Assembly (NCBI RefSeq): GCF_023734135.1
Contig: NZ_AP025730.1
Location: forward strand, 558,001-622,000
DNA from: Sphaerotilus microaerophilus
Lineage (GTDB): Bacteria > Pseudomonadota > Gammaproteobacteria > Burkholderiales > Burkholderiaceae_C
Direction of reading: 5' to 3'
DNA: 64,000 nucleotides
The notes under the pieces were generated by a model. That model searched no databases. It worked only from the letters and a program-made list of their open reading frames with translations, and was not told where the DNA came from. Shown here in pieces: positions 1-9,720 of this stretch. The stretch's first letter is position 1. Every line of letters begins with the position of its first letter. The position numbers and the translations under genes are program-made.

Positions 1-143
1 TGCAGCTCTGCGGCCGGTTGCTGGCGCTCGTTGAATGGCGCCTGATCGTCGCGAACGGTTTCAGGAGGGCGCTTGCCCATCGACTGTGGCGGGCGGGGGG
101 GCGACCCGGCAAGACGGTCATCGACCGACACGGGGGTGTTCAT
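1..143 (-). CDS. Possible N-terminus of a gene running off the left edge (unidentified)
   Basis: An open frame starts at an ATG (complement of 141-143) and stays open to base 1, giving about 47 residues beginning MNTPVSVDDRLAG and continuing with a proline- and charge-rich stretch. It lies downstream of, and in the same direction as, the LysR gene, with a 67 bp gap. There is no clear ribosome binding site and no recognisable domain. The residue mix could be the disordered cytoplasmic N-terminus of a larger protein. In DNA this GC-rich an open frame of this length is weak evidence, so it is offered only as a candidate. Confidence 0.3.
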   Translation of the reverse strand, partial: MNTPVSVDDRLAGSPPRPPQSMGKRPPETVRDDQAPFNERQQPAAEL

Positions 144-210
144 GGCGGATCCACGGAACAGATGCAGTCATCAGCTTACGCGCGGTCTGGCGCAGGCAAC
201 GGAGGCCCGC

Positions 211-1206
211 TCAATCCGCATCCACCAGCGTCTCCGCGTCCGGCCCGTCGCCAATCGCCAGGCGGGTGGCTTCGGCCTGGGCGATGACCCAGCGGGTGAA
301 GGCGACCACCTCGGGGCGGGCTTCGCCGGCCGAGCCGCCCAGGGGCACCAGCCAGTAGCACATCTGGGCCCATTGGCGCTGGCCGGGGCCGAAGGGTTCG
401 ACCAGGTCGCCGCGCGCCAGCGCATCGGCCACCAGCGCCAGCCGCGCGAGTGCCACGCCCTGGCCGGCCAGCGCGGCCTGGATCTGCTGGTGGGTGTAGT
501 TCATGCTCATGCGCCGGCGCGGCTGCAGGCGCTCCAGCCCGCGCGGAGTGAGCCAGGCCGCCCAGGCCTGGTCGGTGGCGATCTGGCTGCCGTCGTCCAT
601 CTCCAGCAGCGTGTGGCCGGTCAGGTCGGCCGGTTCGCGCAGCGGCGGTGCATCGCCGCGGGCGATGGACTCGGCCAGCGCGGCGCCGATCACCGGTGTC
701 AGCACGTCGCCGAACAGGCGGATCGCATCGGCCGGGGCGCGCTCGGGGCGGCAGCCGCGCAGGGCGAGGTCCAGCTCCTCGTCATCACTCTCGATCAGGC
801 GGTCGCTGGCCGAGAGGCGGATGTCTACGCCCGGGTGCGCGCGCTCGAAATCGGCCAGCCGCGGCATCAGCCAGAGCGTGGCGAAGGAGGCGAAGGTGGT
901 GACGCTGACCATCGCCCGGCTGCGCGACAGGCGGATCTGCCGCACGGCGCTGTCCAGCCGCACCAGCGAGGGCTCCACCGCGCGCAGCAGCGTGCGGCCG
1001 GCCTGGGTCAGCTCGACCTTGCGGGTGCCGCGCTGGAAGAGCTGGGCGCCCAGCTCCTCCTCCAGCGACTTGATCTGCCGGCTCACGGCGGGCTGCGTCA
1101 GGTGCAACTCCTCGGCCGCGGCGGAAAAGCTCAGCAGGCGCGCGACGGCTTCGAAGCTGCGCAGGAAGTCGAGCGACAGGGGGCGCTGGGAGAGTCTTTG
1201 GTTCAT
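211..1206 (-). CDS. LysR-family transcriptional regulator (GcvA-like)
   Basis: A DNA-binding regulator of 331 residues, the usual LysR length. Residues 12-70 form the winged helix-turn-helix (FLRSFEAVARLLSFSAAAEE, then LTQPAVSRQIKSLEEELG). Residues about 98-300 are the periplasmic-binding-protein-like effector domain, with the GcvA-type opening VTTFASFATLWLMPRL. It starts at an ATG 111 bp from a divergently transcribed DUF2917 gene. LysR proteins usually act on the divergent neighbour, so that gene is the likeliest target. The effector cannot be read from the sequence. Confidence 0.93.
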   Translation of the reverse strand: MNQRLSQRPLSLDFLRSFEAVARLLSFSAAAEELHLTQPAVSRQIKSLEEELGAQLFQRGTRKVELTQAGRTLLRAVEPSLVRLDSAVRQIRLSRSRAMVSVTTFASFATLWLMPRLADFERAHPGVDIRLSASDRLIESDDEELDLALRGCRPERAPADAIRLFGDVLTPVIGAALAESIARGDAPPLREPADLTGHTLLEMDDGSQIATDQAWAAWLTPRGLERLQPRRRMSMNYTHQQIQAALAGQGVALARLALVADALARGDLVEPFGPGQRQWAQMCYWLVPLGGSAGEARPEVVAFTRWVIAQAEATRLAIGDGPDAETLVDAD

Positions 1207-1320
1207 GTCGTGGCGTCATCAATCCGGTGCAGCGATCTCATTGGACCGCGTGGGTGTTTCCCAGGAGGATGCAGGCACGGGAAAGCCCCTGTCGTGGCAC
1301 CCGAACCCAGGAGATTGATG

Positions 1321-1665
1321 ATGATCGAGCATGTGACCGATGTCCAGGTGCTGCGCCCGGCGCGCGCCATGCTGTTGACCGTGCGCGAGGGGCAGGTCTG
1401 GCTGACCCGCGCGGGCGACGCCGAGGACCATGTGCTGGCCGCCGGCGAGCGGCTGGCCGTGGCGGCCGGCGAGCCTCTCTACGTGGAGCCCTGGCGGCGT
1501 GGCGAGGCGGTGCGGCTGTCCTGGCAGGCGCTGCCGGCTGCCACACCGGTGGCCCTGCCTGTGCTTCGCACCGCGATGGCGCAGGGCCTGCGCCGCGTGG
1601 CCGACGGCCTGCGTGATGCAGCCCGCCGGGTGGATGTGCCGCCGCCGGCCTGCCCGGCCGCCTGA
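1321..1665 (+). CDS. DUF2917 domain protein
   Basis: A small protein of 114 residues starting MIEHVTDVQVLRPARAM. The pattern of short beta strands with VREGQVWLTRAGDAEDHVLAAGERL is that of the DUF2917 family, a cupin-like fold of unknown function common in Burkholderiales. Two consecutive ATGs occur at 1318 and 1321. The second sits 7 bases after an AGGAG (1309-1313), so it is preferred. It is divergent from the LysR gene, a common arrangement for this family and probably regulatory. The C-terminus is alanine/arginine-rich and probably unstructured. No catalytic residues can be assigned. Confidence 0.75.
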   Translation: MIEHVTDVQVLRPARAMLLTVREGQVWLTRAGDAEDHVLAAGERLAVAAGEPLYVEPWRRGEAVRLSWQALPAATPVALPVLRTAMAQGLRRVADGLRDAARRVDVPPPACPAA

Positions 1666-1723
1666 ACCAGGCTGAACCCGGCTGAACCGGCGGACGTGCC
1701 GCGGGCGGTGCGGCGGCCGCGCC

Positions 1724-1770
1724 CGCGCCCATAATCCGGGCGCTGGTCAGACCTGCCTACCGGAGCCCGC
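1724..1770 (+). promoter_or_regulatory. Possible promoter and ribosome binding site before the DUF350 gene
   Basis: CATAAT at 1730-1735 is the only AT-rich -10-like hexamer in this GC-rich gap. CCGGAG about 10 bases before the ATG at 1772 is a plausible ribosome binding site. No good -35 hexamer was found at the right spacing. Confidence 0.35.
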
Positions 1771-1771
1771 C

Positions 1772-1987
1772 ATGGAGATGCTCAAACCCGCCGTGATCCT
1801 CGCCTCCGTGCTCTACGCCGTGATCGGCGTGATGGTGCTGTGGGTCAGCTTCGTGGTGATCGACAAGCTCACGCCCTACAAGCTGTGGGAGGAGATCGTC
1901 GAGAAGAAGAACCTGGCGCTGGCGGTGGTGGTGGGTGCGATGTTCATCGCCATCGGCCAGATCGTGGCGGCGGCGATCCACGGTTGA
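1772..1987 (+). CDS. DUF350 (YjfL-type) small membrane protein
   Basis: 71 residues forming one DUF350 unit. A first hydrophobic helix at about 7-29 is followed by a short polar segment (DKLTPYKLWEEIVEKKN) and a second helix at about 47-68. The family is an inner-membrane protein of unknown biochemistry; E. coli YjfL carries the same domain and sits near glutathionylspermidine-synthase-like and PspA-like genes. Here it is the first of four co-directional genes that include a spermidine-synthase-like protein, which fits a polyamine or envelope-stress context. The start is supported by CGGAG upstream. Confidence 0.82.
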   Translation: MEMLKPAVILASVLYAVIGVMVLWVSFVVIDKLTPYKLWEEIVEKKNLALAVVVGAMFIAIGQIVAAAIHG

Positions 1988-2085
1988 CCGTGCGGGTGAC
2001 GTGGTTCGCACCTCTGCACCTCTGGTGCTGGCGTGACGGAATGCACAAAATGGGCTCCTGCCCCCGGGCTTGAGGAGTCGAGGCC

Positions 2086-2784
2086 ATGATCCGTCTGCAC
2101 CAGTTCGCCCCTGCCTTCGGCCTGCTGAACGCCAGCCCGTTCTGCATGAAGCTGGAGATGTACCTGCGCATGGCCGGGCTGCCCTACGAGGCGGTCAACA
2201 TCGGCGATGTGCTGAAGGCGCCCAAGCGCAAGCTGCCCTACATCGAGGACGGCGTGCGGGTGGTGGCCGACACGACCTTCATCATCGACTACCTCAAGGC
2301 CACCTACGGGGACCCGCTGGACGCCTGGCTGAGCCCGGCGCAGCGCGCGGTGGCGCTGGCCTTCCAGCGCCTGTTCGAGGAGAACCTCTATTGGGCGGTG
2401 GTGCACACCCGCTGGGCCGAGGCGGCCGGCTGGGCGAAGACGCGCGAGGCCTTCTTCGCCGCGTTGCCCGCCCCGATGCGCTGGATCCTGCCGCCGCTGG
2501 CTCGCCGGGGCATGCTGGCCGAGATGAACGGCCAGGGCATGGGCCGGCACAGCGCCGCGGAGATCCACGCCATCGGCCGCCGGGACGTGGGCGCGGTGGC
2601 CGACTTCCTGGCCGACAAGCCCTGCCTGATGGGCGACGAGCCCTGCTCGCTGGATGCGGTGGCCTACGCCTTCCTGGCCAACCTGCTGTGGGCGCCGGTG
2701 GATTCGCCGATCCGTGAGGCGGCGCGGGCGCGGCCGAACCTCGAAGCCTATTGCCTGCGCATGAAGGCGCGCTATGACGCCTGA
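2086..2784 (+). CDS. Glutathione S-transferase-like protein (FAX/metaxin type)
   Basis: 232 residues. The N-terminal thioredoxin-like domain (about 1-75) carries SPFCMKLEMYLRMAG, with a cysteine at position 20 where GSTs hold the glutathione-activating residue, then KLPYIEDG, the glutathione-backbone cis-proline segment. Residues 90-230 form the all-helical C-terminal domain. The overall pattern resembles the FAX/metaxin-like branch rather than classical GSTs. GAGGAG about 10 bases before the ATG supports the start. It lies 98 bp after the DUF350 gene and 6 bp before the spermidine-synthase-like gene, so it is probably in that operon. Substrate unknown. Confidence 0.85.
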   Translation: MIRLHQFAPAFGLLNASPFCMKLEMYLRMAGLPYEAVNIGDVLKAPKRKLPYIEDGVRVVADTTFIIDYLKATYGDPLDAWLSPAQRAVALAFQRLFEENLYWAVVHTRWAEAAGWAKTREAFFAALPAPMRWILPPLARRGMLAEMNGQGMGRHSAAEIHAIGRRDVGAVADFLADKPCLMGDEPCSLDAVAYAFLANLLWAPVDSPIREAARARPNLEAYCLRMKARYDA

Positions 2785-2790
2785 GCATCC

Positions 2791-4401
2791 TTGAGCGCCC
2801 CGCCTGTCCTCTGCGCCCAACCGGCCGAATCGCCCTCCCCTCCCCGCGTCGCTCCCGCCGAACTGGCGCTGCTGGCCTCCGTCTTCCTGATCGCCGCCTG
2901 CGGGTTGGTCTACGAGCTGGCGGCTGGCGCACTGGCCAGCTACCTGCTCGGCGACTCGGTGCTGCAGTTTTCCACCGTGATCGGGACCTACCTGTTCGCG
3001 ATGGGCATCGGCTCCTGGCTGAGCCGCTTCATCGAGCGGCAGCTGATCGCGCACTTCCTGCGCATCGAGCTGCTGGTGGGCCTGATCGGCGGGCTGCTGC
3101 CGGCCGCGCTGTTCATCGCGCACAACCTGCTGCCGGCCGGCCATGCGCTCGCCTTCCGGGTGCTGCTCTATGCGCTGGTGCTGGTCGTGGGCGTGCTGGT
3201 GGGGCTGGAGATCCCGCTGGTGATGCGCATCCTCAAGCGCCAGTTCAGTGACCGCTACGCGCTGCGCGACCTGGTCTCGCAGGTGCTCACCTTCGACTAC
3301 CTGGGCGCGCTGGCGGTGGCGCTGGCCTTTCCGCTGCTGCTGGTGCCGCAGCTCGGGCTGGTGCGCACGGGGCTGGCCTTCGGCCTGCTCAACGCGGCGG
3401 TGGCGGTGTGGGCGCTGGCGCTGTTCCGGGGCGAGCTGCGCCGCTGGGGCGCCCATGCGCTGGCCTGCGCCGGGGTGGTGGGCGTGCTGCTGGCGGCGCT
3501 GGCCGGGGCGGACCGGCTCACGCGCTGGTCCGAGGACCGCTTCTACGGCGAAGGCATCGTCTACCAGGCCAGCAGCGACTACCAGCGCATCGTCGTCACC
3601 CGCGGCAGCGCCGGCACGCGGCTCTTCCTGAACGGCAACCTGCAGTTCCACGAGCGCGACGAGTACCGCTACCACGAGGCCCTGGTGCACCCGGCGATGG
3701 CCGCGCACGGCGCCCCGAAGCATGTGCTGGTGCTGGGCGGTGGAGACGGGCTGGCGGTGCGCGAGGTGCTGAAGCACCCGAGCGTCGAGCAGGTCACGCT
3801 GGTCGAGCTGGACCCGCACATGACGCGCCTGTTCGCCGAGGAGCCCCGGCTGGCGGCGCTCAACGCCGGGGCGCTGCGCTCGCCGAAGCTGCGCATCGTC
3901 AACGCCGATGCCTGGACCTGGCTGGAGCAGCAGCGTGATGCCGCGGCGGTGTGGGACGTCATCGTCATCGACTTCCCCGACCCCAGCAACTTCGCGATCG
4001 GCAAGCTCTACACCACCAGCTTCTACCAGGTGGTCGACCAGCACCTGGCCGCAGGCGGCTACGCGGTGGTGCAGACCACCTCGCCGCTGCTCGCCCGCCA
4101 GAGCTTCTGGACCGTGGTGGCCACGCTGGAGGCGGTGGGCCTGCGCACGGCGCCGTACCACGCACACGTGCCCAGCTTCGGCGAATGGGGCTTCGTGCTG
4201 GCCAGCCGCCGGCCGTGGCGTATTCCGACAGCGACACCGGCCGCGCTGCCCGCCGGGTTGCGCTTTCTGACCGTCGAGGGAATGTCGGCGCTGTTCCAGT
4301 TCCCGCCCGACATGGCCCGCGTCGCGGCCGAACCGAGCCGCTTGTCGGACCAGCGCCTGGTGCGGGTGTTCGAGCAGGAATGGGGCCGGGTGCACGAATG
4401 A
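2791..4401 (+). CDS. Membrane-anchored spermidine-synthase-like aminopropyltransferase
   Basis: 536 residues, beginning at a TTG just after the GST stop. Residues about 25-235 are strongly hydrophobic, with roughly seven membrane helices. Residues about 255-500 are a spermidine-synthase fold: YQRIVV, LFLNGNLQFHERDEYRYHEAL, the SAM-binding GGGDG at 316-320 and the acidic VELDP. The usual catalytic DSTDP region reads IDFPDPSN. The protein is predicted to sit in the inner membrane with the enzyme domain in the cytosol, moving an aminopropyl group from decarboxylated SAM to an amine. Its substrate need not be putrescine. ATGA overlap with the next gene indicates translational coupling. Confidence 0.88.
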   Translation: MSAPPVLCAQPAESPSPPRVAPAELALLASVFLIAACGLVYELAAGALASYLLGDSVLQFSTVIGTYLFAMGIGSWLSRFIERQLIAHFLRIELLVGLIGGLLPAALFIAHNLLPAGHALAFRVLLYALVLVVGVLVGLEIPLVMRILKRQFSDRYALRDLVSQVLTFDYLGALAVALAFPLLLVPQLGLVRTGLAFGLLNAAVAVWALALFRGELRRWGAHALACAGVVGVLLAALAGADRLTRWSEDRFYGEGIVYQASSDYQRIVVTRGSAGTRLFLNGNLQFHERDEYRYHEALVHPAMAAHGAPKHVLVLGGGDGLAVREVLKHPSVEQVTLVELDPHMTRLFAEEPRLAALNAGALRSPKLRIVNADAWTWLEQQRDAAAVWDVIVIDFPDPSNFAIGKLYTTSFYQVVDQHLAAGGYAVVQTTSPLLARQSFWTVVATLEAVGLRTAPYHAHVPSFGEWGFVLASRRPWRIPTATPAALPAGLRFLTVEGMSALFQFPPDMARVAAEPSRLSDQRLVRVFEQEWGRVHE

Positions 4402-6059
4402 GTGCGGGTGCGGGGAGCGGCCCGACCCGCCGGGCCTGGCTCGGGGCGGTGGGCGCTGCCGCGCTCGGCGGCCTGGCCGGCTGCGATCGCGGCGCACCAC
4501 CGGCGCCGGTGCCGGATTGGGAGCCGGATGGGGCGTCGATCAGCCGCTGGGTAGGTGCCGCCGCCGGGCGCGGCCACCGCCTGCGCCGCAGCGATGCGCT
4601 GCCAGCGCCGACGCTGCCCGCCCGCCGGGCCGGCGTGCTGGTGCTGGGCGGCGGCGTGGCCGGGCTGGCAGCGGCGCGCTCGCTGCTGCGGGCGGGCATC
4701 GACGATGTGCACCTGCTCGAACTCGAAGACCAGCCCGGCGGCAACGCCCGCGGCCACTCGCTCGGCGGCCGGGCCTGCCCGCTCGGCGCGCACTACCTGC
4801 CGGTGCCCGGCGAGTCCGCCCGCGAGGTGCGTGCGCTGCTCGAAGAACTCGGCCTGATGCGCTTCGAACTCGGCCGCTGGGTGGCCGACGAGCGCCACCT
4901 CTGCCACAGCCCGCAGGAGCGGCTGTTCCACGACGGCGCCTGGCACGACGGCCTGCTGCCGCCCGCCGCACCAGGCAGCACCCGGCTGGCGCAGTACCGC
5001 CGCTTTGGACAACTCGTCACCACCGCCCAGCGCGAACTCGGCTTCAGCCTGCCCAGCCACCGCACCCCCTGGCGGCCCGGCCACGCGGCGCTGGACGCAA
5101 TCACCTTTGCCAGCTGGCTCGATGCCCAGGGCCTCACCGACCCTGCGCTGCGCTGGTATCTCGACTACAGCTGCCGCGACGACTACGGCGCCGACAGCCG
5201 CGCCGTCTCCGCCTGGGCCGGGCTGCACTACTTCGGCAGCCGCCACGGCTTCCACGCGCCCGCCGACGAGGCCGGCGAGCGCGACGGCGTCTTCACCTGG
5301 CCCGAGGGCAACGCCTGGCTGACCCGCCGGCTCGCCGCGCCGCTCGGCGCCGGGCGCCTGCACAGCGGCCAGACCGTGCTGCGTGTCGAAGCCGGCCGGC
5401 ACGAGGTGCAGGCGCTGGTCTGGGACGAAGCCGCCCAGGCCGCCCGCAGATGGGTTGCCCCGCAGGCCGTGCTGGCGCTGCCGCTGCACGTCACGGCGCG
5501 GATCTGGGCCGGCGCGCCCGCAGCGCTGACGCAGTCCGCGCGCGACACCCCGCAGGCGCCCTGGCTGGTGGCCAACCTGCTGCTGCGCGAGCCGCTGCTG
5601 GAGCGCGTCGGCGCCGAGCCGGCCTGGGACAACGTCGTCTACGGCAGCGCGGGCCTGGGCTACGTCGATGCCGGCCACCAGGGCCTGCGCCCGGACCGCG
5701 CCCGCACCCTGCTCACCGCCTACCGCGCCCTGCCCGTCACCGAGCGCGCCGCCCTGCTCGACCGCCCGCCCGCGCACTGGGCGCAGCAGGTGCTCGCCGA
5801 CCTGGCGCCGGTGCACCCCGATCTGCCCACCAAGCTGACCCAGGTCGACCTGATGCGCTACGGCCACGCCATGGCCATCCCGGCGCCCGGCGTGCGGGGA
5901 TCGGCCGCGCGGGCCGCGCTGCGCACGCTGGCGGGGCGCATCCAGCTGGCGCACGCCGACCTGGCGGGATATTCGGTGTTCGAGGAGGCCTACACGGCCG
6001 GAGTCGATGCCGCCACCGCGCTGCGTGCCCAGCTCCGCCGCTCGACCCGCTCAGGCTGA
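4398..6059 (+). CDS. Tat-exported lipoprotein FAD-dependent amine-oxidase-like oxidoreductase
   Basis: 553 residues. The N-terminus has a twin-arginine motif (TRRAWLG, 10-16), a hydrophobic stretch and a lipobox LAGC with cysteine 29, so it is probably exported folded with FAD and lipid-anchored. Residues about 76-112 are a Rossmann dinucleotide-binding motif (VLVLGGGVAGLAAARSLL, then ELEDQPGGNARG), as in amine oxidases and phytoene desaturases. GYSVFEEAYTAGVDAA near the end is the second FAD-contacting segment. The start ATG overlaps the preceding TGA. The last 70 bp overlap the convergent speD gene. Neighbours suggest oxidation of a polyamine or aminopropylated product; this is inference. 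Confidence 0.85.
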   Translation: MSAGAGSGPTRRAWLGAVGAAALGGLAGCDRGAPPAPVPDWEPDGASISRWVGAAAGRGHRLRRSDALPAPTLPARRAGVLVLGGGVAGLAAARSLLRAGIDDVHLLELEDQPGGNARGHSLGGRACPLGAHYLPVPGESAREVRALLEELGLMRFELGRWVADERHLCHSPQERLFHDGAWHDGLLPPAAPGSTRLAQYRRFGQLVTTAQRELGFSLPSHRTPWRPGHAALDAITFASWLDAQGLTDPALRWYLDYSCRDDYGADSRAVSAWAGLHYFGSRHGFHAPADEAGERDGVFTWPEGNAWLTRRLAAPLGAGRLHSGQTVLRVEAGRHEVQALVWDEAAQAARRWVAPQAVLALPLHVTARIWAGAPAALTQSARDTPQAPWLVANLLLREPLLERVGAEPAWDNVVYGSAGLGYVDAGHQGLRPDRARTLLTAYRALPVTERAALLDRPPAHWAQQVLADLAPVHPDLPTKLTQVDLMRYGHAMAIPAPGVRGSAARAALRTLAGRIQLAHADLAGYSVFEEAYTAGVDAATALRAQLRRSTRSG

Positions 6060-6397
6060 AAGGTGGCGATCAGCGCGTCCATCACCGCCTTCGCGGCGGC
6101 GCTGCAGTCCTGGCCGCGGTTGCAGACGTAGACGTCGAGCGTGACGACGCTCAGCTCCGGCCAGGTGTGCACCGCGAGGTGCGACTCGGCCAGCAGCAGC
6201 ATGCCGGTGACGCCGGTCTGGCTCTGCCCTGGCGCGGGCGAGAAGCGGTGGAAGAGCTGGCCGACCACGGTCAGGCCGGCAGTGGTGGTGGCCTGCTCGC
6301 ACAGCGCCTGCAGCGCCGTCGGGTCGGTCAGCAGCGGCAGTTCGGCGGTGCCGCTGGGGCAGCCGTGGAGTTCTGCGCTGAGGTGCAGGCCGTGCAT
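5990..6397 (-). CDS. speD: S-adenosylmethionine decarboxylase proenzyme
   Basis: Makes decarboxylated SAM, the aminopropyl donor for spermidine-type synthesis. 135 residues from the ATG giving MHGLHLSAELHGC, the usual family start; an in-frame GTG at 6418 would add seven atypical residues. The self-cleavage site is ESHLAVHTWPE: cleavage before the serine creates the pyruvoyl cofactor. VTLDVYVCNRG carries the catalytic cysteine. It starts 33 bp after the metF stop and is co-directional with ahcY, tlyA and metF, so it is probably the last gene of a SAM-cycle operon. Its 3' end overlaps the convergent oxidoreductase by 70 bp. Confidence 0.93.
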   Translation of the reverse strand: MHGLHLSAELHGCPSGTAELPLLTDPTALQALCEQATTTAGLTVVGQLFHRFSPAPGQSQTGVTGMLLLAESHLAVHTWPELSVVTLDVYVCNRGQDCSAAAKAVMDALIATFQPERVERRSWARSAVAASTPAV

Positions 6398-6430
6398 GCC
6401 CGGGGTTGTAGCACGCACGGCGGCTGAGGT

Positions 6431-7285
6431 TCAGCCGGGCAGGCCCAGGCGCCGGCAGATCTCCAGCACCGTGGCGCTGGTGTTCATCGTGTAGAAGTGC
6501 AGGCCCGGCACGCCCTGGCTGCGCAGGCGCTCGCACAGGGCGGTGACCACGTCCAGCCCGAAGGCGCGGATGCTGGCGCTGTCGTCGCCAAAGCTCTGCA
6601 GGCGCAGGCGCACCCAGCGGGGGACCTCGGCGCCGCAGCCGTCGGCAAAGCGAAGGATGCCGCTGGAGTTGGTGATCGGCATGATGCCGGGCACCACCGG
6701 GATGTCCACGCCCAGCGCCCGGCTGTCGTCCACGAAGCGGAAGTAGGCGTCGGCGTTGAAGAAGAACTGCGTGATCGCCGAGTCGGCGCCGGCCTGGGCC
6801 TTGGCGGCGTAGGCCTGCAGGTCGGCCTGTGGCGACTTGGCCTGCGGGTGCATCTCCGGGTAGGCGGCCACCTCGATGTGGAAGTGGTCGCCGGTCTCGG
6901 CGCGGATGAAGGCCACCAGGTCGCTGGCGTAGCGGAAACTGTCGCCGGCGCCCACCTGGCCGTAGCCGCTGGGCAGGTCACCGCGCAGCGCGACGATGCG
7001 GCGCATGCCCATGGCGCGGAACTGCGCCAGGCGTTCGCGCACCGACTCGCGCGTGGCGCCCACGCAGGTGAAGTGCGAGGCGCCCTGGCGGCCTTCGTCG
7101 AGGATGGCCTGCACGGCGGTCAGCGTGCCGTCCTGCGTGCTGCCGCCAGCGCCGTAGGTGACCGAGCAGAACTGCGGGTTCAGCGCATACAGCTCCTGGC
7201 GGGCGATGGCCAGCTTGGCCGTGCCCTCGGGCGTCTTGGGCGGGAAGAACTCCAGGCTCAGCGGAAAGGAGGGGGAAGAGGTCAT
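6431..7285 (-). CDS. metF: 5,10-methylenetetrahydrofolate reductase
   Basis: Reduces methylene-THF to 5-methyl-THF using FAD and NADH, supplying the methyl group for methionine. 284 residues, typical bacterial length. Family markers are SLEFFPPKTPEG at the N-terminus, FCSVTYGAGGST, IVALRGDLP, EVAAYPEMHP (flavin and folate contacts), DSAITQFFF and PVVPGIMPI. The chosen ATG has AGGA 8 bases upstream; a longer open frame extends back but is not conserved in type. It sits 44 bp after tlyA and before speD, and shares the riboswitch-led transcript inferred for ahcY. Confidence 0.97.
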   Translation of the reverse strand: MTSSPSFPLSLEFFPPKTPEGTAKLAIARQELYALNPQFCSVTYGAGGSTQDGTLTAVQAILDEGRQGASHFTCVGATRESVRERLAQFRAMGMRRIVALRGDLPSGYGQVGAGDSFRYASDLVAFIRAETGDHFHIEVAAYPEMHPQAKSPQADLQAYAAKAQAGADSAITQFFFNADAYFRFVDDSRALGVDIPVVPGIMPITNSSGILRFADGCGAEVPRWVRLRLQSFGDDSASIRAFGLDVVTALCERLRSQGVPGLHFYTMNTSATVLEICRRLGLPG

Positions 7286-7329
7286 GGCAGATCCTGGGGA
7301 GGCCGGTCCGACGCGGCCGGTCGATCGGC

Positions 7330-8136
7330 TCAGGTCGTCGCCTTCTTGGGCGTGGACTTGGCGATCGGCTTGTCGGTGGGCGCGAGGTGGCGGGCCCAGA
7401 GGAAGAACTCGGTGTTGCCGTTGCCGCCGGTGATGGGGCTCTGGAAGTAGGCATGCACCTTGATGCCGTGGTCGCGGCAGCACTGGCGCACGCGCGTTTC
7501 CACGTCGGTGAACAGCGCCTTGTTGCGCACGATGCCGCCCTTGCCGATCTGCTCGGGCTGCAGCTCGAACTGCGGCTTGACCAGCACCAGCAGGTCGCCG
7601 TCGCGCGCCAGGTAGGTGAACAGCGTGGGCAGCACGTGGGTCAGCGAAATGAAGGACACGTCGGCGGTGATGAAGCCGAAGCTGGCCGCAGGCCAGTCCT
7701 GCGCGAAGGCCGAGCCGCTCACGTCGCGGGCGTTGATGCCCTCGTAGGCCACCACGCGCTCATCGGCGCGCAGTTTGGCGGCGAGCTGGTCGCGGCCCAC
7801 GTCCAGGCCCACCACCTTGACCGCACCCTGCTGCAGCAGCAGGTCGGTGAAGCCGCCGGTACTCTGGCCCACGTCGAGGCAGGTGCGCCCCTGCACGGCC
7901 AGGCCGCAGTGGGCCAGCGCGCCTTCGAGCTTGAGGCCGCCGCGCGACACGAAGCGCAGCTCCGCGTCGTCGGTGATCTCGACCTGGGCACCCTCGGGCA
8001 CGTCCTCGCCGGCCTTGGTCGGCACGGTCCAGCCCTTGGGGCCGAGCCAGCGCACGGCACGGCGTTCGATCAGCCGTTGGGCCGCGGAGCGTGTCGGCAC
8101 CAGGCCCCGTTGGAGGATCAGCTGATCGATGCGCAT
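7330..8136 (-). CDS. tlyA: TlyA-family rRNA (cytidine-2'-O)-methyltransferase
   Basis: 268 residues. An N-terminal S4 RNA-binding domain (about 1-65, RIDQLILQRGLVPTRSAAQRLI) is joined to an FtsJ-like Rossmann methyltransferase with RGGLKLEGAL, LDVGQSTGGFTDLLLQ (SAM pocket), VVGLDVG and LVLVKPQFEL. The family methylates cytidine 2'-OH in 16S and/or 23S rRNA, and in some species is called a hemolysin. The C-terminal KPIAKSTPKKATT is a basic tail. It begins 22 bp after the ahcY stop. A SAM-consuming, SAH-producing enzyme inside a SAH-sensing operon is coherent. Confidence 0.92.
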   Translation of the reverse strand: MRIDQLILQRGLVPTRSAAQRLIERRAVRWLGPKGWTVPTKAGEDVPEGAQVEITDDAELRFVSRGGLKLEGALAHCGLAVQGRTCLDVGQSTGGFTDLLLQQGAVKVVGLDVGRDQLAAKLRADERVVAYEGINARDVSGSAFAQDWPAASFGFITADVSFISLTHVLPTLFTYLARDGDLLVLVKPQFELQPEQIGKGGIVRNKALFTDVETRVRQCCRDHGIKVHAYFQSPITGGNGNTEFFLWARHLAPTDKPIAKSTPKKATT

Positions 8137-8158
8137 GGCGTGTCCTGTCTCTCGTTGC

Positions 8159-9595
<1,437 letters not shown>

Positions 9596-9720
9596 TGCGT
9601 AACTCCGGTTGAGTCCGCCGCGCCGGCCGAGTCGAATCAGGGGGAGAGGCTGTGCCCGCCGGACGCAAGCGCCGGCTGGCTGGATGCCACTCACCCTGGG
9701 GACTCGCCGGGAGTGCGAGC

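Noticed and set aside
73..1317. Plus-strand frame reading into the DUF2917 gene
   Set aside because: The part before 1318 is antisense to the LysR gene and has shadow-type composition. The DUF2917 protein starts at its own ATG with an AGGAG.
6398..6418. GTG start for speD adding seven residues
   Set aside because: The family begins at MHGLHL, and the upstream residues have no ribosome binding site or similarity.
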